The notes under the pieces: generated by a model
Told to the model about the DNA's origin: nothing
Database searches by the model: none
The model's input: only the letters and a program-made list of their open reading frames with translations
DNA from: Escherichia whittamii
Lineage (GTDB): Bacteria; Pseudomonadota; Gammaproteobacteria; Enterobacterales; Enterobacteriaceae
Direction of reading: 5' to 3'
Length of the DNA stretch: 64,000 nt
Assembly: GCF_014836715.1 (NCBI RefSeq)
Contig: NZ_JACSQI010000011.1
Location: 1-64,000 of the forward strand
Made by a program: the position numbers and the translations under genes
Shown here: positions 31,706 to 40,536 of the stretch, one piece after another
Numbering within the stretch: position 1 is the first letter of the stretch
How the letters are laid out: each line of letters opens with the position of its first letter

Positions 31706-32374
31706 CATGAGAATCATGGTAGGTAATGTCTGTCATTTAATTTTCTCCAGACGTAGCAATGTCGAACAAGATGCAACTTGCCCTGCATTGCACTAATGTC
31801 AGTTATGATTTGTTAATTATGAGATGAGTCTATGCAAAGAGATCTGTTGAACATTGCGTTCTACATATTTGGTTTTTGCACGTTCATGGTGTTTGCGAAG
31901 CTATTCTGACAACGCATCAGACTTAGCACTGACCTGGCTGCCAGCGGCGTTGCCTACAAAGAGCGGATGAAAATACCGGTAATTGCAGAACAGGTAGCCC
32001 GTGAGCAACCGGAGAACTTGCACACCTATTTCATGGAACGGCTACGATACTGGCCGGCGTTGAATTAATCCACATGATGCGCAAGGGGCAATATCAGCAT
32101 CCTCAGGGTGATGGATTGTCACCCACGGAACAATTTTATCTGCTGACTGTATGAAAAATCAGCAATACAACTTTTGCTGACTTTCCACCGTTAACGCGAC
32201 ACAACCTTAATATGCCACAAAGGTTTTTGTTAACGAGCTGCATCTTTTTCTTTTCTGGGTGATGATTGTTTTATAATAAACAAATAACAACATTTATTCT
32301 TGTAAAAGTAATAATATCTCTCTGGCGATCGAATTTATTGATCGCATTTCAATTAAACAAATAAGGAGTTTTTT
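31706..32374. other. Patchwork region of phage and IS scraps
   Basis: A 25-codon frame at 31832-31909 encodes one hydrophobic segment (FYIFGFCTFMVFAKLF). A second frame at 31913-32068 reads [20 protein letters not shown] and looks like the end of a phage gene that I cannot name. An IS6-type transposase tail overlaps it (listed separately). 32155-32360 is AT-rich with a likely -10 TATAAT near 32270 ahead of the Ig-like gene. Confidence 0.4.
32032..32154 (+). pseudogene. C-terminal tail of an IS6-family-like transposase
   Basis: The frame reads [20 protein letters not shown] and then HPQGDGLSPTEQFYLLTV before TGA. The pattern A-x-L-x-G-[IV]-E-x-x-x-M-x-[RK]-K-G-Q followed by EQFYxL is typical of the end of IS6-like DDE transposases. 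No upstream catalytic region remains. Confidence 0.55.
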
Positions 32375-32770
32375 ATGCCAAAAATTACCGGTGTTCTAGT
32401 GAGTCACCATGTTTTCGATATAAAAAAAGACATGGCTAATGGTTCATTCCCGAAAACATTATTTCCAGGTGCGACATTTCAGATGGTGGTTGACAATGAT
32501 GTTGTCAATAATAATACGTTGGACTGGAGTGTTGTCACCAATGCGGGAGACAATTCGCTGACTGTAAATCAGGACGGCGTGGTGTCATTTTCAAAATATA
32601 TTGATGAAAGCTGCATTGGTAAAACATTTGTTATTTTTGCGAAGGATAAAGCCACAGGGAAATTTGTGTCATCTTATTTAATTAAACCTCATCGCTTCTT
32701 TAAACCTCGTACCGCAACGTCGGACAGATTTGACAATGTCTTGTCATTGTGGAAAGGCCGACATCCATAG
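32375..32770 (+). CDS. Truncated Ig-like domain protein, 3' end replaced by IS DNA
   Basis: It encodes 131 residues with a good ribosome site (AAGGAG, 32362-32367). [18 protein letters not shown] and [15 protein letters not shown] spacing ([15 protein letters not shown]) resemble Ig-like/D3 repeats of intimin-type adhesins and some phage surface proteins. Residues up to about DRFDN are native; the last ten come from the IS911-like fragment that begins near 32739. There is no signal peptide. It may be a decoration-type phage protein or a fragment of an adhesin. Confidence 0.5.
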   Translation: MPKITGVLVSHHVFDIKKDMANGSFPKTLFPGATFQMVVDNDVVNNNTLDWSVVTNAGDNSLTVNQDGVVSFSKYIDESCIGKTFVIFAKDKATGKFVSSYLIKPHRFFKPRTATSDRFDNVLSLWKGRHP

Positions 32771-32933
32771 CTTTGGCGGCATCTGCCACCGTGTAGTTCT
32801 GGTCAACAACCCGTTGAGCGGATTCGCGTTTAAACTCTGCGCTGAAATTTCTTTTTTTCATTGGAGCACCTGTGTTGTTCTGAGGTGAGCATATCACCTC
32901 TGTTCAGGTGGCCAAATTCAGTGTGCCACTACA
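32739..32933 (-). mobile_element. IS911-like (IS3 family) left-end fragment with start of orfA
   Basis: The right edge begins TGTAGTGGCACACTGAATTT on the minus strand, an IS3-family terminal inverted repeat. A gene start follows, reading [20 protein letters not shown] up to GLSTMTR, the N-terminal helix-turn-helix of IS911 OrfA. Homology stops after AGA at 32739. Only about 195 bases remain, one end and no transposase core. The end abuts the integrase fragment exactly at 32933. Confidence 0.8.
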
Positions 32934-33736
32934 GTATCAGGCCGAAAACTCTACTCGACTACGCCAGCAAAATCAGGGCAATCCGAAGAAAATTGCCGGA
33001 CAAACCGCTCACTGACATATCAACGAAAGAAGTGGCAGCAATGCTAAACACCTACGTAGCAGAAGGTAAAGCAGCTTCCGCAAAATTAATCAGGTCAACC
33101 CTTGTTGACGTTTTTCGTGAAGCAATAGCCGAGGGGCATGTGGCAACGAATCCGGTAACAGCAACCCGTACAGCAAAGTCAGAAGTAAGGCGCTCAAGGC
33201 TGACAGCTAATGAGTATGTCGAGATTTACCATGCAGCCGAACCTCTCCCTATCTGGCTAAGGCTGACGATGGATTTGGCCGTCGTTACAGGGCAGAGAGT
33301 CGGCGATTTGTGCAGAATGAAATGGTCAGACATAAACGACAACCATCTTCACATTGAACAGAGTAAAACAGGGGCTAAACTCGCCATTCCGCTAACGCTA
33401 ACGATTGACGCGCTCAATATATCATTGGCTGATACACTACAGAAATGCAGGGAGGCCAGCAGCAGTGAAACTATAATCGCATCAAAGCATCACGATCCGC
33501 TTTCCCCGAAAACAGTATCAAAGTATTTTACAAAGGCGAGAAATGCATCTGGACTCTCATTTGATGGAAACCCGCCAACATTCCATGAACTGCGTAGCCT
33601 GTCAGCGAGGCTATACCGGAACCAGATTGGCGATAAGTTTGCTCAACGTCTTCTCGGGCATAAATCAGACTCAATGGCGGCGCGGTATAGGGACAGCCGT
33701 GGACGGGAATGGGACAAAATTGAAATCGACAAATGA
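32934..33736 (+). pseudogene. Lambda/HK022-type tyrosine integrase lacking its N-terminus
   Basis: The homology begins at RPKTLLDYASKIRAIRRKLP, about residue 93 of lambda Int, right after the IS911-like end, so the arm-binding domain is gone. The core-binding and catalytic domains are complete: Arg in TGQRVGDLC, Lys in QSKTGAKLA, HELR in FHELRSLSARL, His in LLGHKSD and nucleophile Tyr in AARYRDSRG. The IS insertion supplies no clear start. The C-terminus WDKIEI matches lambda-family Int. Recombination activity is unlikely without the arm domain. Confidence 0.85.
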
Positions 33737-33809
33737 TTTTATTTTGACTAATAATGACCTGCCTACATTAATCCATTGATAATAAAAGAGATTTTAAATA
33801 TACAACTTA

Positions 33810-33816
33810 TTCACCT
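33810..33816. other. attR core half-site next to the integrase P arm
   Basis: TTCACCT followed by TAAGTACACCGACC leads into torS. On the other strand it reads AGGTGAA, the HK022 overlap sequence as I recall it. The preceding 70 bases after int (TGATTTTATTTTGACTAATA) resemble the lambda P arm. Confidence 0.65.
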
Positions 33817-33830
33817 TAAGTACACCGACC

Positions 33831-36575
33831 GTGAATTTAACCCTGACCCGAAGACTCTGGATGGGCTTTGCCCTGATGGCGCTGTTAACACTGACCAGTA
33901 CCCTGGTGGGATGGTACAACCTGCGTTTTGTCAGTGAGGTGGAAAAAGCCAATACTCAGGCATTGATTCCTACCATGAATATGGCGCGCCAGTTGAGCGA
34001 AGCCAGCGCCTGGGAACTTTTCGCCGCGCAGAACCTGACCAGTGCCGATAACGAAAAGATGTGGCAGGCGCAGGGGCGAATGCTCACCGCACAAAGCCTG
34101 AAGATTAACGCGTTGCTGCAAGCGTTACGGGAACAAGGTTTTGACACCACCGCGATTGAACAGCAGGAGCAGGAGATCTCCCGTTCGTTACGTCAACAAG
34201 GGGAGCTGGTGGGGCAGCGTTTGCAACTGCGCCAGCAACAACAGCAACTCAGTCAGCAGATAGTCGCCGCCTCCGATGAGATCGCGCGCCTGGCGCAAGG
34301 TCAGGCGAATAATGCAGCAACCTCAGCCGGAGCTACCCAGGCAGGGATTTACGATTTGATCGAACAACATCAGCGCCAGGCCGCCGAAAGCGCACTCGAT
34401 AGGCTAATTGATATCGATCTTGAGTACGTTAACCAGATGAATGAACTGCGCCTTAGCGCCCTGCGGGTGCAGCAAATGGTGATGAATCTGGGGCTGGAGC
34501 AGATCCAGAAAAATGCGTTAGCGCTGGAAGCGCAGCTCAATAATGCGGTGAAAATTCTGCAACGTCGGCAAATACGTATTGAAGATCCGGGAATTCGAGC
34601 TCAGGTCGCGACAACGTTAACTACCGTTAGTCGATATAGCGATTTGCTGGCGCTGTATCAGCAGGACAGTGAAATCAGTAATCGCCTGCAAACTCTCGCC
34701 CAAAACAACATCGCCCAGTTCGCGCAGTTTAGTAGCGAAGTCAGTCAGCTGGTCGACACTATTGAACAGCGTAATCAGAGCGGGCTCGCGCATCTGGAAA
34801 AAGCAAGCACACGCGGGCAATACAGCCTGTTATTGCTGGGGATGGTTTCACTTTGCGCACTGATTCTGATCCTCTGGCGCGTGGTGTATCGCTCAGTCAC
34901 GCGCCCACTTGCCGAGCAAACCCAGGCGTTGCAACGCTTGCTGGACGGCGATATCGACTCCCCTTTCCCGGAAACCGCTGGCGTGCGGGAGCTGGATACC
35001 ATTGGGCGGCTGATGGACGCGTTTCGCAGCAGTGTTCATGCGCTGAATCGCCACCGCGAACAGCTGGCGGCGCAGGTCAAAGCGCGTACGGCCGAATTAC
35101 AAGAACTGGTGGTAGAACACCGACAGGCACGAGCGGAAGCAGAAAAAGCCAGTCAGGCAAAATCAGCGTTTCTGGCGGCAATGAGCCATGAGATCCGCAC
35201 GCCGCTGTACGGTATTCTCGGCACCGCGCAGTTGCTGGCAGATAACCCGGCACTTAATGCCCAGCGTGATGATTTGCGGGCGATTACCGACTCTGGCGAA
35301 TCATTGCTGACCATCCTTAACGATATTCTCGATTATTCGGCTATCGAAGCAGGTGGCAAGAATGTTTCGGTCAGCGATGAACCCTTTGAACCGCGCCCAC
35401 TGCTGGAAAGTACCCTGCAATTAATGAGCGGACGGGTGAAAGGTCGTCCGATTCGACTGGTAACGGCAATTGCCGACGATGTACCAACCGCATTAATGGG
35501 CGATCCGCGACGCATTCGCCAGGTTATTACCAATTTGTTGAGTAATGCTCTGCGTTTCACCGACGAGGGGCAGATTATCCTGCACAGCCGCACTGATGGC
35601 GAGCAATGGCTGGTCGAAGTGGAAGACAGCGGCTGCGGTATTGATCCCGCGAAACTGGCAGAAATCTTCCAGCCATTTGTTCAGGTGAGCGGCAAACGCG
35701 GCGGCACCGGGCTGGGGCTGACTATCAGTAGCAGTCTGGCTCAGGCGATGGGCGGCGAATTGAGCGCCACCAGCACGCCGGAGGTTGGAAGCTGTTTTTG
35801 TTTACGGTTGCCGTTACGTGTTGCTACTGCGCCCGCGCCCAAAACAGTCAATCAGGCAGTGCGTCTGGACGGTTTACGGTTGCTGTTAATTGAAGATAAC
35901 CCGCTAACCCAGCGAATTACCGTCGAGATGCTGAACAGCAGTGGTGCGCAGGTCGTTGCCGTGGGAAATGCCGCTCAGGTTTTAGAAACACTGCAAGATA
36001 GTGAACCGTTTGCTGCCGCACTGGTGGATTTTGATCTGCCGGATATTGACGGCATTACCCTTGCCCGGCAACTGGCACAGCACTATCCGTCGCTGGTTTT
36101 GATTGGCTTTAGCGCCCACGTTATCGACGAAACTTTGCGCCAGCGTACCAGTTCGCTATTTCGCGGAATTATCCCTAAACCAGTGCCGCGTGAAGTGCTT
36201 GGCCAGTTACTGGCGCACTATCTGCACCTGCAAACACCTGACCATCAACCACTGGATGTATCGCAACTCAATGAAGATGCGCAGTTAATGGGCGTGGAGA
36301 AAATCCACGAATGGCTGACATTATTTAAACAACATACCCTGCCCCTTCTCGATGAAATAGACGCAGCCCGCGCCAGGCAGGACGGCGAAAAAATTAAACG
36401 TGCCGCGCACCAGCTAAAAAGCAGCTGCGCGAGTCTGGGAATGCATAGCGCCAGCCAGCTATGCGCGCAACTGGAGCAGCAGCCATTATCTGCGCCCCTC
36501 CCACACGAAGAAATTACACGCAGTGTTGCCGCTCTGGAAGCGTGGTTGAATAAGAAAGACCTGAACGCGATTTGA
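33831..36575 (+). CDS. torS: TorS, hybrid sensor kinase for TMAO
   Basis: Inner-membrane unorthodox kinase that works with TorT and phosphorylates TorR; 914 residues. Membrane segments lie near 10-30 and 330-350 around a helical periplasmic sensor, followed by HAMP. The transmitter has His453 in [11 protein letters not shown], the ATPase has SGCGID and [11 protein letters not shown]. The receiver has Asp733 in VDFDLPD, and a C-terminal Hpt domain has His860 in AHQLKSS. The three phosphorelay residues are intact. The start is 15 bases from the prophage attR, so its native promoter region has been displaced. Confidence 0.96.
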   Translation: MNLTLTRRLWMGFALMALLTLTSTLVGWYNLRFVSEVEKANTQALIPTMNMARQLSEASAWELFAAQNLTSADNEKMWQAQGRMLTAQSLKINALLQALREQGFDTTAIEQQEQEISRSLRQQGELVGQRLQLRQQQQQLSQQIVAASDEIARLAQGQANNAATSAGATQAGIYDLIEQHQRQAAESALDRLIDIDLEYVNQMNELRLSALRVQQMVMNLGLEQIQKNALALEAQLNNAVKILQRRQIRIEDPGIRAQVATTLTTVSRYSDLLALYQQDSEISNRLQTLAQNNIAQFAQFSSEVSQLVDTIEQRNQSGLAHLEKASTRGQYSLLLLGMVSLCALILILWRVVYRSVTRPLAEQTQALQRLLDGDIDSPFPETAGVRELDTIGRLMDAFRSSVHALNRHREQLAAQVKARTAELQELVVEHRQARAEAEKASQAKSAFLAAMSHEIRTPLYGILGTAQLLADNPALNAQRDDLRAITDSGESLLTILNDILDYSAIEAGGKNVSVSDEPFEPRPLLESTLQLMSGRVKGRPIRLVTAIADDVPTALMGDPRRIRQVITNLLSNALRFTDEGQIILHSRTDGEQWLVEVEDSGCGIDPAKLAEIFQPFVQVSGKRGGTGLGLTISSSLAQAMGGELSATSTPEVGSCFCLRLPLRVATAPAPKTVNQAVRLDGLRLLLIEDNPLTQRITVEMLNSSGAQVVAVGNAAQVLETLQDSEPFAAALVDFDLPDIDGITLARQLAQHYPSLVLIGFSAHVIDETLRQRTSSLFRGIIPKPVPREVLGQLLAHYLHLQTPDHQPLDVSQLNEDAQLMGVEKIHEWLTLFKQHTLPLLDEIDAARARQDGEKIKRAAHQLKSSCASLGMHSASQLCAQLEQQPLSAPLPHEEITRSVAALEAWLNKKDLNAI

Positions 36576-36646
36576 ATCAATATCAGCCAGTTAAGAATAT
36601 TTAGAATAGTGGCATTTAGCATGCAACTTAACGGGCTGGCAAAAAC

Positions 36647-37720
36647 ATGGCAGAGAAAAAAAGAACCCGCTGGCAGCGGCGGCCAGGCACGACGGGCGGC
36701 AAATTACCGTGGAATGACTGGCGCAACGCCGCTACCTGGCGTAAAGCGACGCAATTATTACTGTTAGCAATCAATATTTATATTGCCGTCACCTTCTGGT
36801 ACTGGGTGCGCTATTACGAAACGGGCGGAAATACGCCTTTTGTCGCAAGGCCTGGTGGCATCGAAGGTTGGCTACCGATTGCCGGTCTGATGAATCTGAA
36901 ATATAGCCTTGAAACAGGTCAGTTACCTTCCGTGCACGCCGCCGCAATGCTGTTGCTGGTCGCTTTTATCATTATCAGCTTGCTGCTGAAAAAAGCCTTT
37001 TGTTCGTGGCTATGCCCGGTTGGTACGCTCTCTGAATTAATTGGCGATCTCGGGAAAAAACTGTTTGGTCGACAATTTGCCCTTCCCCGCTGGCTGGATA
37101 TTCCTCTGCGCACGGTGAAATATTTACTGTTGAGTTTTTTTCTCTATATCGCGTTATTCATGCCCGCCCAGGCGATTCACTATTTCATGCTATCGCCTTA
37201 TAGCGTGGTGATGGACGTTAAAATGCTCGATTTCTTTCGCCATATGGGGAAAGCGACATTAATCAGCGTAACGGTTTTGTTAATTGCAAGCCTGTTTATT
37301 CGCCATGTCTGGTGTCGTTACCTCTGCCCGTATGGCGCGCTGATGGGACTGGTTTCGCTATTATCGCCGTTTAAGATTCGTCGCAATGCAGAAAGCTGTA
37401 TCGACTGCGGTAAATGTGCGAAAAATTGCCCATCACGTATCCCGGTCGATAAATTAATCCAGGTACGAACAGTGGAGTGTACCGGTTGTATGACCTGCGT
37501 AGAGTCATGTCCGGTGGCCTCAACATTGACCTTTTCGCTGCAAAAACCTGCGGCAAATAAAAAGACCTTTGCGTTGTCTGGCTGGTTAATGACGCTACTG
37601 GTTCTGGGGATTATGTTTGCGGTGATTGGTTATGCGATGTATGCGGGCGTATGGCAAAGCCCGGTGCCAGAAGAATTGTACCGACGCTTAATTCCGCAAG
37701 CGCCAATGATTGGTCATTAA
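36647..37720 (+). CDS. yccM: YccM, NapH-like membrane polyferredoxin
   Basis: Predicted inner-membrane electron-transfer protein of the NapH/RdxA type, 357 residues. About five hydrophobic segments include two Cys-Pro motifs at membrane faces (CSWLCPVGTL and CRYLCPYGAL). Two 4Fe-4S ferredoxin clusters follow: CIDCGKCAKNCP and CTGCMTCVESCP. It lies 71 bases after torS and may be read from it. A role in quinol-linked electron transfer is inferred from the family; the partner is unknown. Confidence 0.93.
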   Translation: MAEKKRTRWQRRPGTTGGKLPWNDWRNAATWRKATQLLLLAINIYIAVTFWYWVRYYETGGNTPFVARPGGIEGWLPIAGLMNLKYSLETGQLPSVHAAAMLLLVAFIIISLLLKKAFCSWLCPVGTLSELIGDLGKKLFGRQFALPRWLDIPLRTVKYLLLSFFLYIALFMPAQAIHYFMLSPYSVVMDVKMLDFFRHMGKATLISVTVLLIASLFIRHVWCRYLCPYGALMGLVSLLSPFKIRRNAESCIDCGKCAKNCPSRIPVDKLIQVRTVECTGCMTCVESCPVASTLTFSLQKPAANKKTFALSGWLMTLLVLGIMFAVIGYAMYAGVWQSPVPEELYRRLIPQAPMIGH

Positions 37721-37734
37721 AATAGCAACAAGCG

Positions 37735-37762
37735 GAACATCACCTCGCACGGGGTGATGTTC
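37735..37762. terminator. Hairpin between yccM and gnsA
   Basis: GAACATCACC and GGGTGATGTTC form a ten-pair stem between the convergent stop codons of yccM and gnsA. It may serve both directions. Confidence 0.6.
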
Positions 37763-37768
37763 ACAAAA

Positions 37769-37942
37769 TCACATTATTTTGATTTTGACATTATAACTTT
37801 CAAGCCCGGTCATTTTCTCCCGCGCGGTGAAGCAAATTTCAGAGACTTCTTTCCCTGTGTTCTTGTTAAACTCGGCGATTTTTTGCGCGATAAAATCTGA
37901 GATTTCCGTTTCAGCTTGTTTTTTTAGCTCTTCAATATTCAC
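37769..37942 (-). CDS. gnsA: GnsA, multicopy suppressor of secG/fabA defects
   Basis: Small cytoplasmic protein, 57 residues, that raises unsaturated fatty acid content when overproduced. It begins at GTG with NIEELKKQAETEISDFIAQK as the first helix and ends YNVKIKIM. The start is conserved in the family although no AUG is present. It lies downstream of ymcE and cspG on the same strand. Substitutions relative to K-12 from memory are minor. Confidence 0.9.
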   Translation of the reverse strand: MNIEELKKQAETEISDFIAQKIAEFNKNTGKEVSEICFTAREKMTGLESYNVKIKIM

Positions 37943-37960
37943 TGTTAACCTCTTCTGGTC

Positions 37961-38161
37961 TTAAAAGACAGCAACACGCCAGTAAGGTGTTGGTTCCCGG
38001 TACCTGGTCAGGTAAGAAATGTTATAAGCCATCTCCCTGAAAGATTCAATAATCAACAGGTTATCGCTTATTATACATACAGAGTTGAAGAAAAATAAGC
38101 CAGATATAAAAAAGGCTCCACGAGGGAGCCTGATATTATTTGGTGAAATCCAGCGGCACAT
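37961..38161 (-). pseudogene. ymcE: YmcE (Sfa), frameshifted near the C-terminus
   Basis: Small membrane protein known as a multicopy suppressor of fabA. From MCRWISPNNIRLPRG it keeps one hydrophobic segment (FFISGLFFFNSVCIISDNLL). After SYLTR the frame reads YREPTPYWRVAVF and stops. K-12, as remembered, continues VPGTNTLLACCC and reaches into gnsA. Losing one G at ACCAGGTACC explains it. The start overlaps the end of ymcF. Confidence 0.65.
38107..38130 (-). terminator. Terminator of cspG-ymcF
   Basis: Minus-strand stem GGCTCC-CTCGT-GGAGCC followed by TTTTTT, just after the ymcF stop at 38136. Confidence 0.8.
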
Positions 38162-38324
38162 GGTCAGTGCGTATCTGCAATGCGATGTTATCAAACGTGA
38201 TCATCGTCGATTTACAGAAAATACACTTTGCGCCCAAAGGGTTTCGCTCCGTCACATCGAATGCCGATGTGCGGTACTGTGAACCATGACAACATGGACA
38301 GCGGAAATGGAGATGCTGAGTAAT
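38136..38324 (-). CDS. ymcF: YmcF, small cold-shock protein with Cys pairs, non-AUG start
   Basis: The frame from ATT 38322-38324 gives 62 residues, ITQHLHFRCPCCHGSQYRTS onwards, ending DHVPLDFTK. Two Cys pairs (CPCC and CIFC) suggest a zinc ribbon. It begins 10 bases after the cspG stop with AAGG upstream of the ATT, so it is in the cspG transcript. From memory, YmcF was found by proteomics as a cold-shock protein in K-12 with a near-cognate start. The open frame extends further upstream inside cspG, so the start is inferred. Confidence 0.75.
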   Translation of the reverse strand: MTQHLHFRCPCCHGSQYRTSAFDVTERNPLGAKCIFCKSTMITFDNIALQIRTDHVPLDFTK

Positions 38325-38334
38325 AACGGCAACC

Positions 38335-38547
38335 TTAGAGCGTAACAACGTTCGCTGCCGAGGGACCACGTTGCCCCTGCTCAATAGAAAATTCGACTTT
38401 CTGATTTTCATTCAGAGTGCGGAACTCATTGCTCTGGATGGCGGTGAAATGAACGAAAACGTCCTTGCTGCCATCATCAGGAGTGATAAAGCCAAAACCT
38501 TTATCTGCGTTAAACCATTTTACTAAACCAGTCATTTTATTAGACAT
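38335..38547 (-). CDS. cspG: CspG, cold shock protein
   Basis: CspA-family RNA chaperone induced by cold, 70 residues. The OB fold has RNP1 KGFGFITP and RNP2 VFVHFTAI, with FNADKG and the typical [11 protein letters not shown] ending. A ribosome site AAGGAAG precedes the start. It heads the cspG-ymcF-ymcE-gnsA strand. Confidence 0.96.
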   Translation of the reverse strand: MSNKMTGLVKWFNADKGFGFITPDDGSKDVFVHFTAIQSNEFRTLNENQKVEFSIEQGQRGPSAANVVTL

Positions 38548-38832
38548 ATTTTACTTCCTTCATTTTGGGCCTTTCGGCAAACAGGGCTTTAATACAGAAA
38601 CTACTTAGTGTTCAGGAGAGAGACTCAAAAGAAGGGGATAATGCCTGATAATGAGAACTGCTTTAGTAAACTACTTTGTATGCCGTCTGTCTTTCAAACC
38701 GAAGCAGCTATTAACGCATGATACACATAATTAAGCAAATTTTATTTTAGCCGTCCGGCGGTCTTAAATATCGCTGGTTTTATTTTATTAAAACCGTATA
38801 GTGCAGCGCAGTATTTTTAGTAAGGAATTTGT
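38548..38832. promoter_or_regulatory. cspG-cspH divergent upstream region
   Basis: This 285-base region holds the long untranslated leader expected for cspG and the cspH promoter. On the minus strand GAAAGACAGACGGCATACAA near 38679-38698 resembles the cold-box part of CspA-type leaders. The assignment is tentative. Confidence 0.4.
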
Positions 38833-39045
38833 TTGTCCCGTAAAATGACAGGAATTGTCAAAACCTTTGATCGCAAAAGCGGCAAAGGATTCATTATCCC
38901 CTCCGACGGTCGTAAAGAAGTCCAGGTCCATATTTCCGCATTCACTCCCCGCGACGCAGAAGTGCTCACACCTGGGTTACGTGTGGAATTTTGCCGCATC
39001 AATGGCCTGCGTGGCCCCTCAGCGGCAAATGTTTATTTGTCCTGA
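38833..39045 (+). CDS. cspH: CspH, CspA-family protein, TTG start
   Basis: It has 70 residues starting at TTG (LSRKMTG read as Met) with TAAGGA seven bases upstream. The OB fold is kept, but RNP1 is KGFIIPS and RNP2 is VQVHISA, so aromatic RNA-contact residues are largely missing. Several residues ([14 protein letters not shown]) differ from K-12 as remembered. Its last 13 bases overlap appA, which converges on it; in K-12 the group 4 capsule genes lie between the two. Confidence 0.92.
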   Translation: MSRKMTGIVKTFDRKSGKGFIIPSDGRKEVQVHISAFTPRDAEVLTPGLRVEFCRINGLRGPSAANVYLS

Positions 39046-40343
39046 TGTAAGCTACATGCCGGAATGCGCGCTTCATTCACGATTTGCGTAAAATCCGCCA
39101 GTGAACACATGCCCTGTACGTTTCTCTCCTCACATTCTGCCAGTGTCAGTTTCACCTCTCCAGGTGGCGTTTTTAGCGATAGCGGCGTTTTGTCACGCAT
39201 CTGCTGTAAGGTCTGGAATACCAGCGATACCTGAATCCACTGGCTGTTATCACTAAGTCGCCGCCAGCGTTCAAAAACCAACTCGCCACCCGGTGGGGTA
39301 TTATCCGGCTGGCCTGGTAGCGTCCAGTTAAGCGCTAACGCGCCCCCCAGATTCGCCAGATTAGTATCGTGTCCGGCAATAAATAGCAGTGAAGTGGGTA
39401 ATGTCACGCCATAAACCTGTTGTTGCGTGTTATTTGGCGTCAGCGCCGTCAGGACCAAATCTAACAACGGCGTGGCGCGACTACGGGCAACCTCTGGTGT
39501 CCGCTGCAGCAAATAAAACTGCGCATTATGCAGACTTAGCAAGGTGTTCCACTGGTGTGAATCAGTAATTCGTCCCCAGCCAGGCTCCGGCATTCCCTGC
39601 GCCTGTTGCAGGAGAAATATCTCCGTCAGCATGGATGCGAGACTTACCGCCCCCGTTAATGAGACGTTATCAGCACTCACCTTGAGTTCAGAGGGTAATG
39701 CCCGCGTGAACGAACAGCTTTCGTCTTGTTTCTCTCGTTTGAGGCACAGACTTGATTGCGGAAAATTGAGTACCCGCTCCAGTTCGTGAAATGCCGTTTG
39801 CCGATGATCGGTAAAATCAACGAGAGAGCCGCCTGCCCTGCTGAGAATCGCCTCAGTCACATTCACGTTATCCAGTTGGCAAACACCGGTTTTCAGGGGA
39901 TTAAATAACGGATCGGGCCGGGAAGTGTCTGACTGAGTATGTACGGTTATTGCACAGTCGGGAGCCAGCCCGGCAGCAAAGGCTTCGCCTGTTTTACGAG
40001 TGCGCTCGTCGACATCGGCAATAATTTCAACCTGCCCAGCTTTCGGGCAACCATTTTTTGCCAGCAAACCGTCAGCTACCAGGCGTTGGCGTTGGTAATG
40101 TCCGAGATAAGAGATCAGCTCACCGCCTCGTGGTGTCAGCCACCCCAGTTTCACCGGCCAGCCAGGCCAGGTGTCTGGCGTAACTTCCTGCATGAGTTGC
40201 GTAGATTTGGTGGGTGCTCGCACACCATGACGGCTCACAATCACCACACTTTCCAGCTTCAGTTCCGGCGCCCCCTGAGCAAAAGCAGGTAGCGGTGTTA
40301 ACGGAAGCAAAAGAGAGAAAAAGGGGATTAAAATCGCTTTCAT
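39033..40343 (-). CDS. appA: AppA, periplasmic pH 2.5 acid phosphatase / phytase
   Basis: Periplasmic histidine acid phosphatase and 6-phytase, 436 residues from [10 protein letters not shown] signal peptide ends near AFAQ (residue 22). The catalytic RHGVRAP lies about 38-44 and the HD proton donor is in GHDTNL. The C-terminus reads [13 protein letters not shown], four residues longer than the K-12 form I recall (ends ACSL), because the usual stop is replaced at the junction with cspH. It is last of the appCBXA operon, which AppY activates on anaerobiosis and starvation. Confidence 0.96.
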   Translation of the reverse strand: MKAILIPFFSLLLPLTPLPAFAQGAPELKLESVVIVSRHGVRAPTKSTQLMQEVTPDTWPGWPVKLGWLTPRGGELISYLGHYQRQRLVADGLLAKNGCPKAGQVEIIADVDERTRKTGEAFAAGLAPDCAITVHTQSDTSRPDPLFNPLKTGVCQLDNVNVTEAILSRAGGSLVDFTDHRQTAFHELERVLNFPQSSLCLKREKQDESCSFTRALPSELKVSADNVSLTGAVSLASMLTEIFLLQQAQGMPEPGWGRITDSHQWNTLLSLHNAQFYLLQRTPEVARSRATPLLDLVLTALTPNNTQQQVYGVTLPTSLLFIAGHDTNLANLGGALALNWTLPGQPDNTPPGGELVFERWRRLSDNSQWIQVSLVFQTLQQMRDKTPLSLKTPPGEVKLTLAECEERNVQGMCSLADFTQIVNEARIPACSLHQDK

Positions 40344-40374
40344 CGCCAGGTTTCCGTTTTTCATGTTTCGCATT

Positions 40375-40425
40375 ATTGCCGGATATGACGCTAACGCCTC
40401 TTATCCGGCCTATGTTCGTTGTGCG
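40375..40425. repeat. Single REP-like element between appX and appA
   Basis: GCCGGATATGACGCTAACGC / CTTATCCGGCC is one REP unit just upstream of the appA start. Confidence 0.7.
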
Positions 40426-40430
40426 TCCAG

Positions 40431-40523
40431 TCATCCCTTCAGACGCGGTTCCAGCCAGACCAACACGACGGTAGAGAGCGAACACATCAACAAAATGCCG
40501 ACGAACCACAATAAATACCACAT
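40431..40523 (-). CDS. appX: AppX, small subunit of cytochrome bd-II oxidase
   Basis: It encodes 30 residues, MWYLLWFVGILLMCSLSTVV then LVWLEPRLKG, a single membrane segment like CydX. It starts 14 bases after appB and is part of the operon. AppX binds the AppCB oxidase and can stabilise its haem site. Confidence 0.88.
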   Translation of the reverse strand: MWYLLWFVGILLMCSLSTVVLVWLEPRLKG

Positions 40524-40536
40524 TGATCATCCCTCC

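Larger units (their letters stand above)
29154..33816. mobile_element. Prophage remnant integrated at the HK022 attachment site between torT and torS
   Basis: The torT-torS gap is the known attB of phage HK022. Here it contains about 4.66 kb bounded by matching core halves: TTCACCC at 29154-29160 and TTCACCT at 33810-33816. An HK022/lambda-type integrase with its P arm lies at the torS end; a lambda-like sib/tI hairpin lies at the torT end. That is the arrangement expected of an integrated lambdoid prophage. The interior is reduced to cargo and fragments, so the element is defective. Confidence 0.85.

Noticed and set aside
29154..33816. Reading the tor insertion as a defence island
   Set aside because: No nuclease, methylase, toxin or other defence module is intact; att sites, sib hairpin and int fragments make a decayed prophage the simpler reading.
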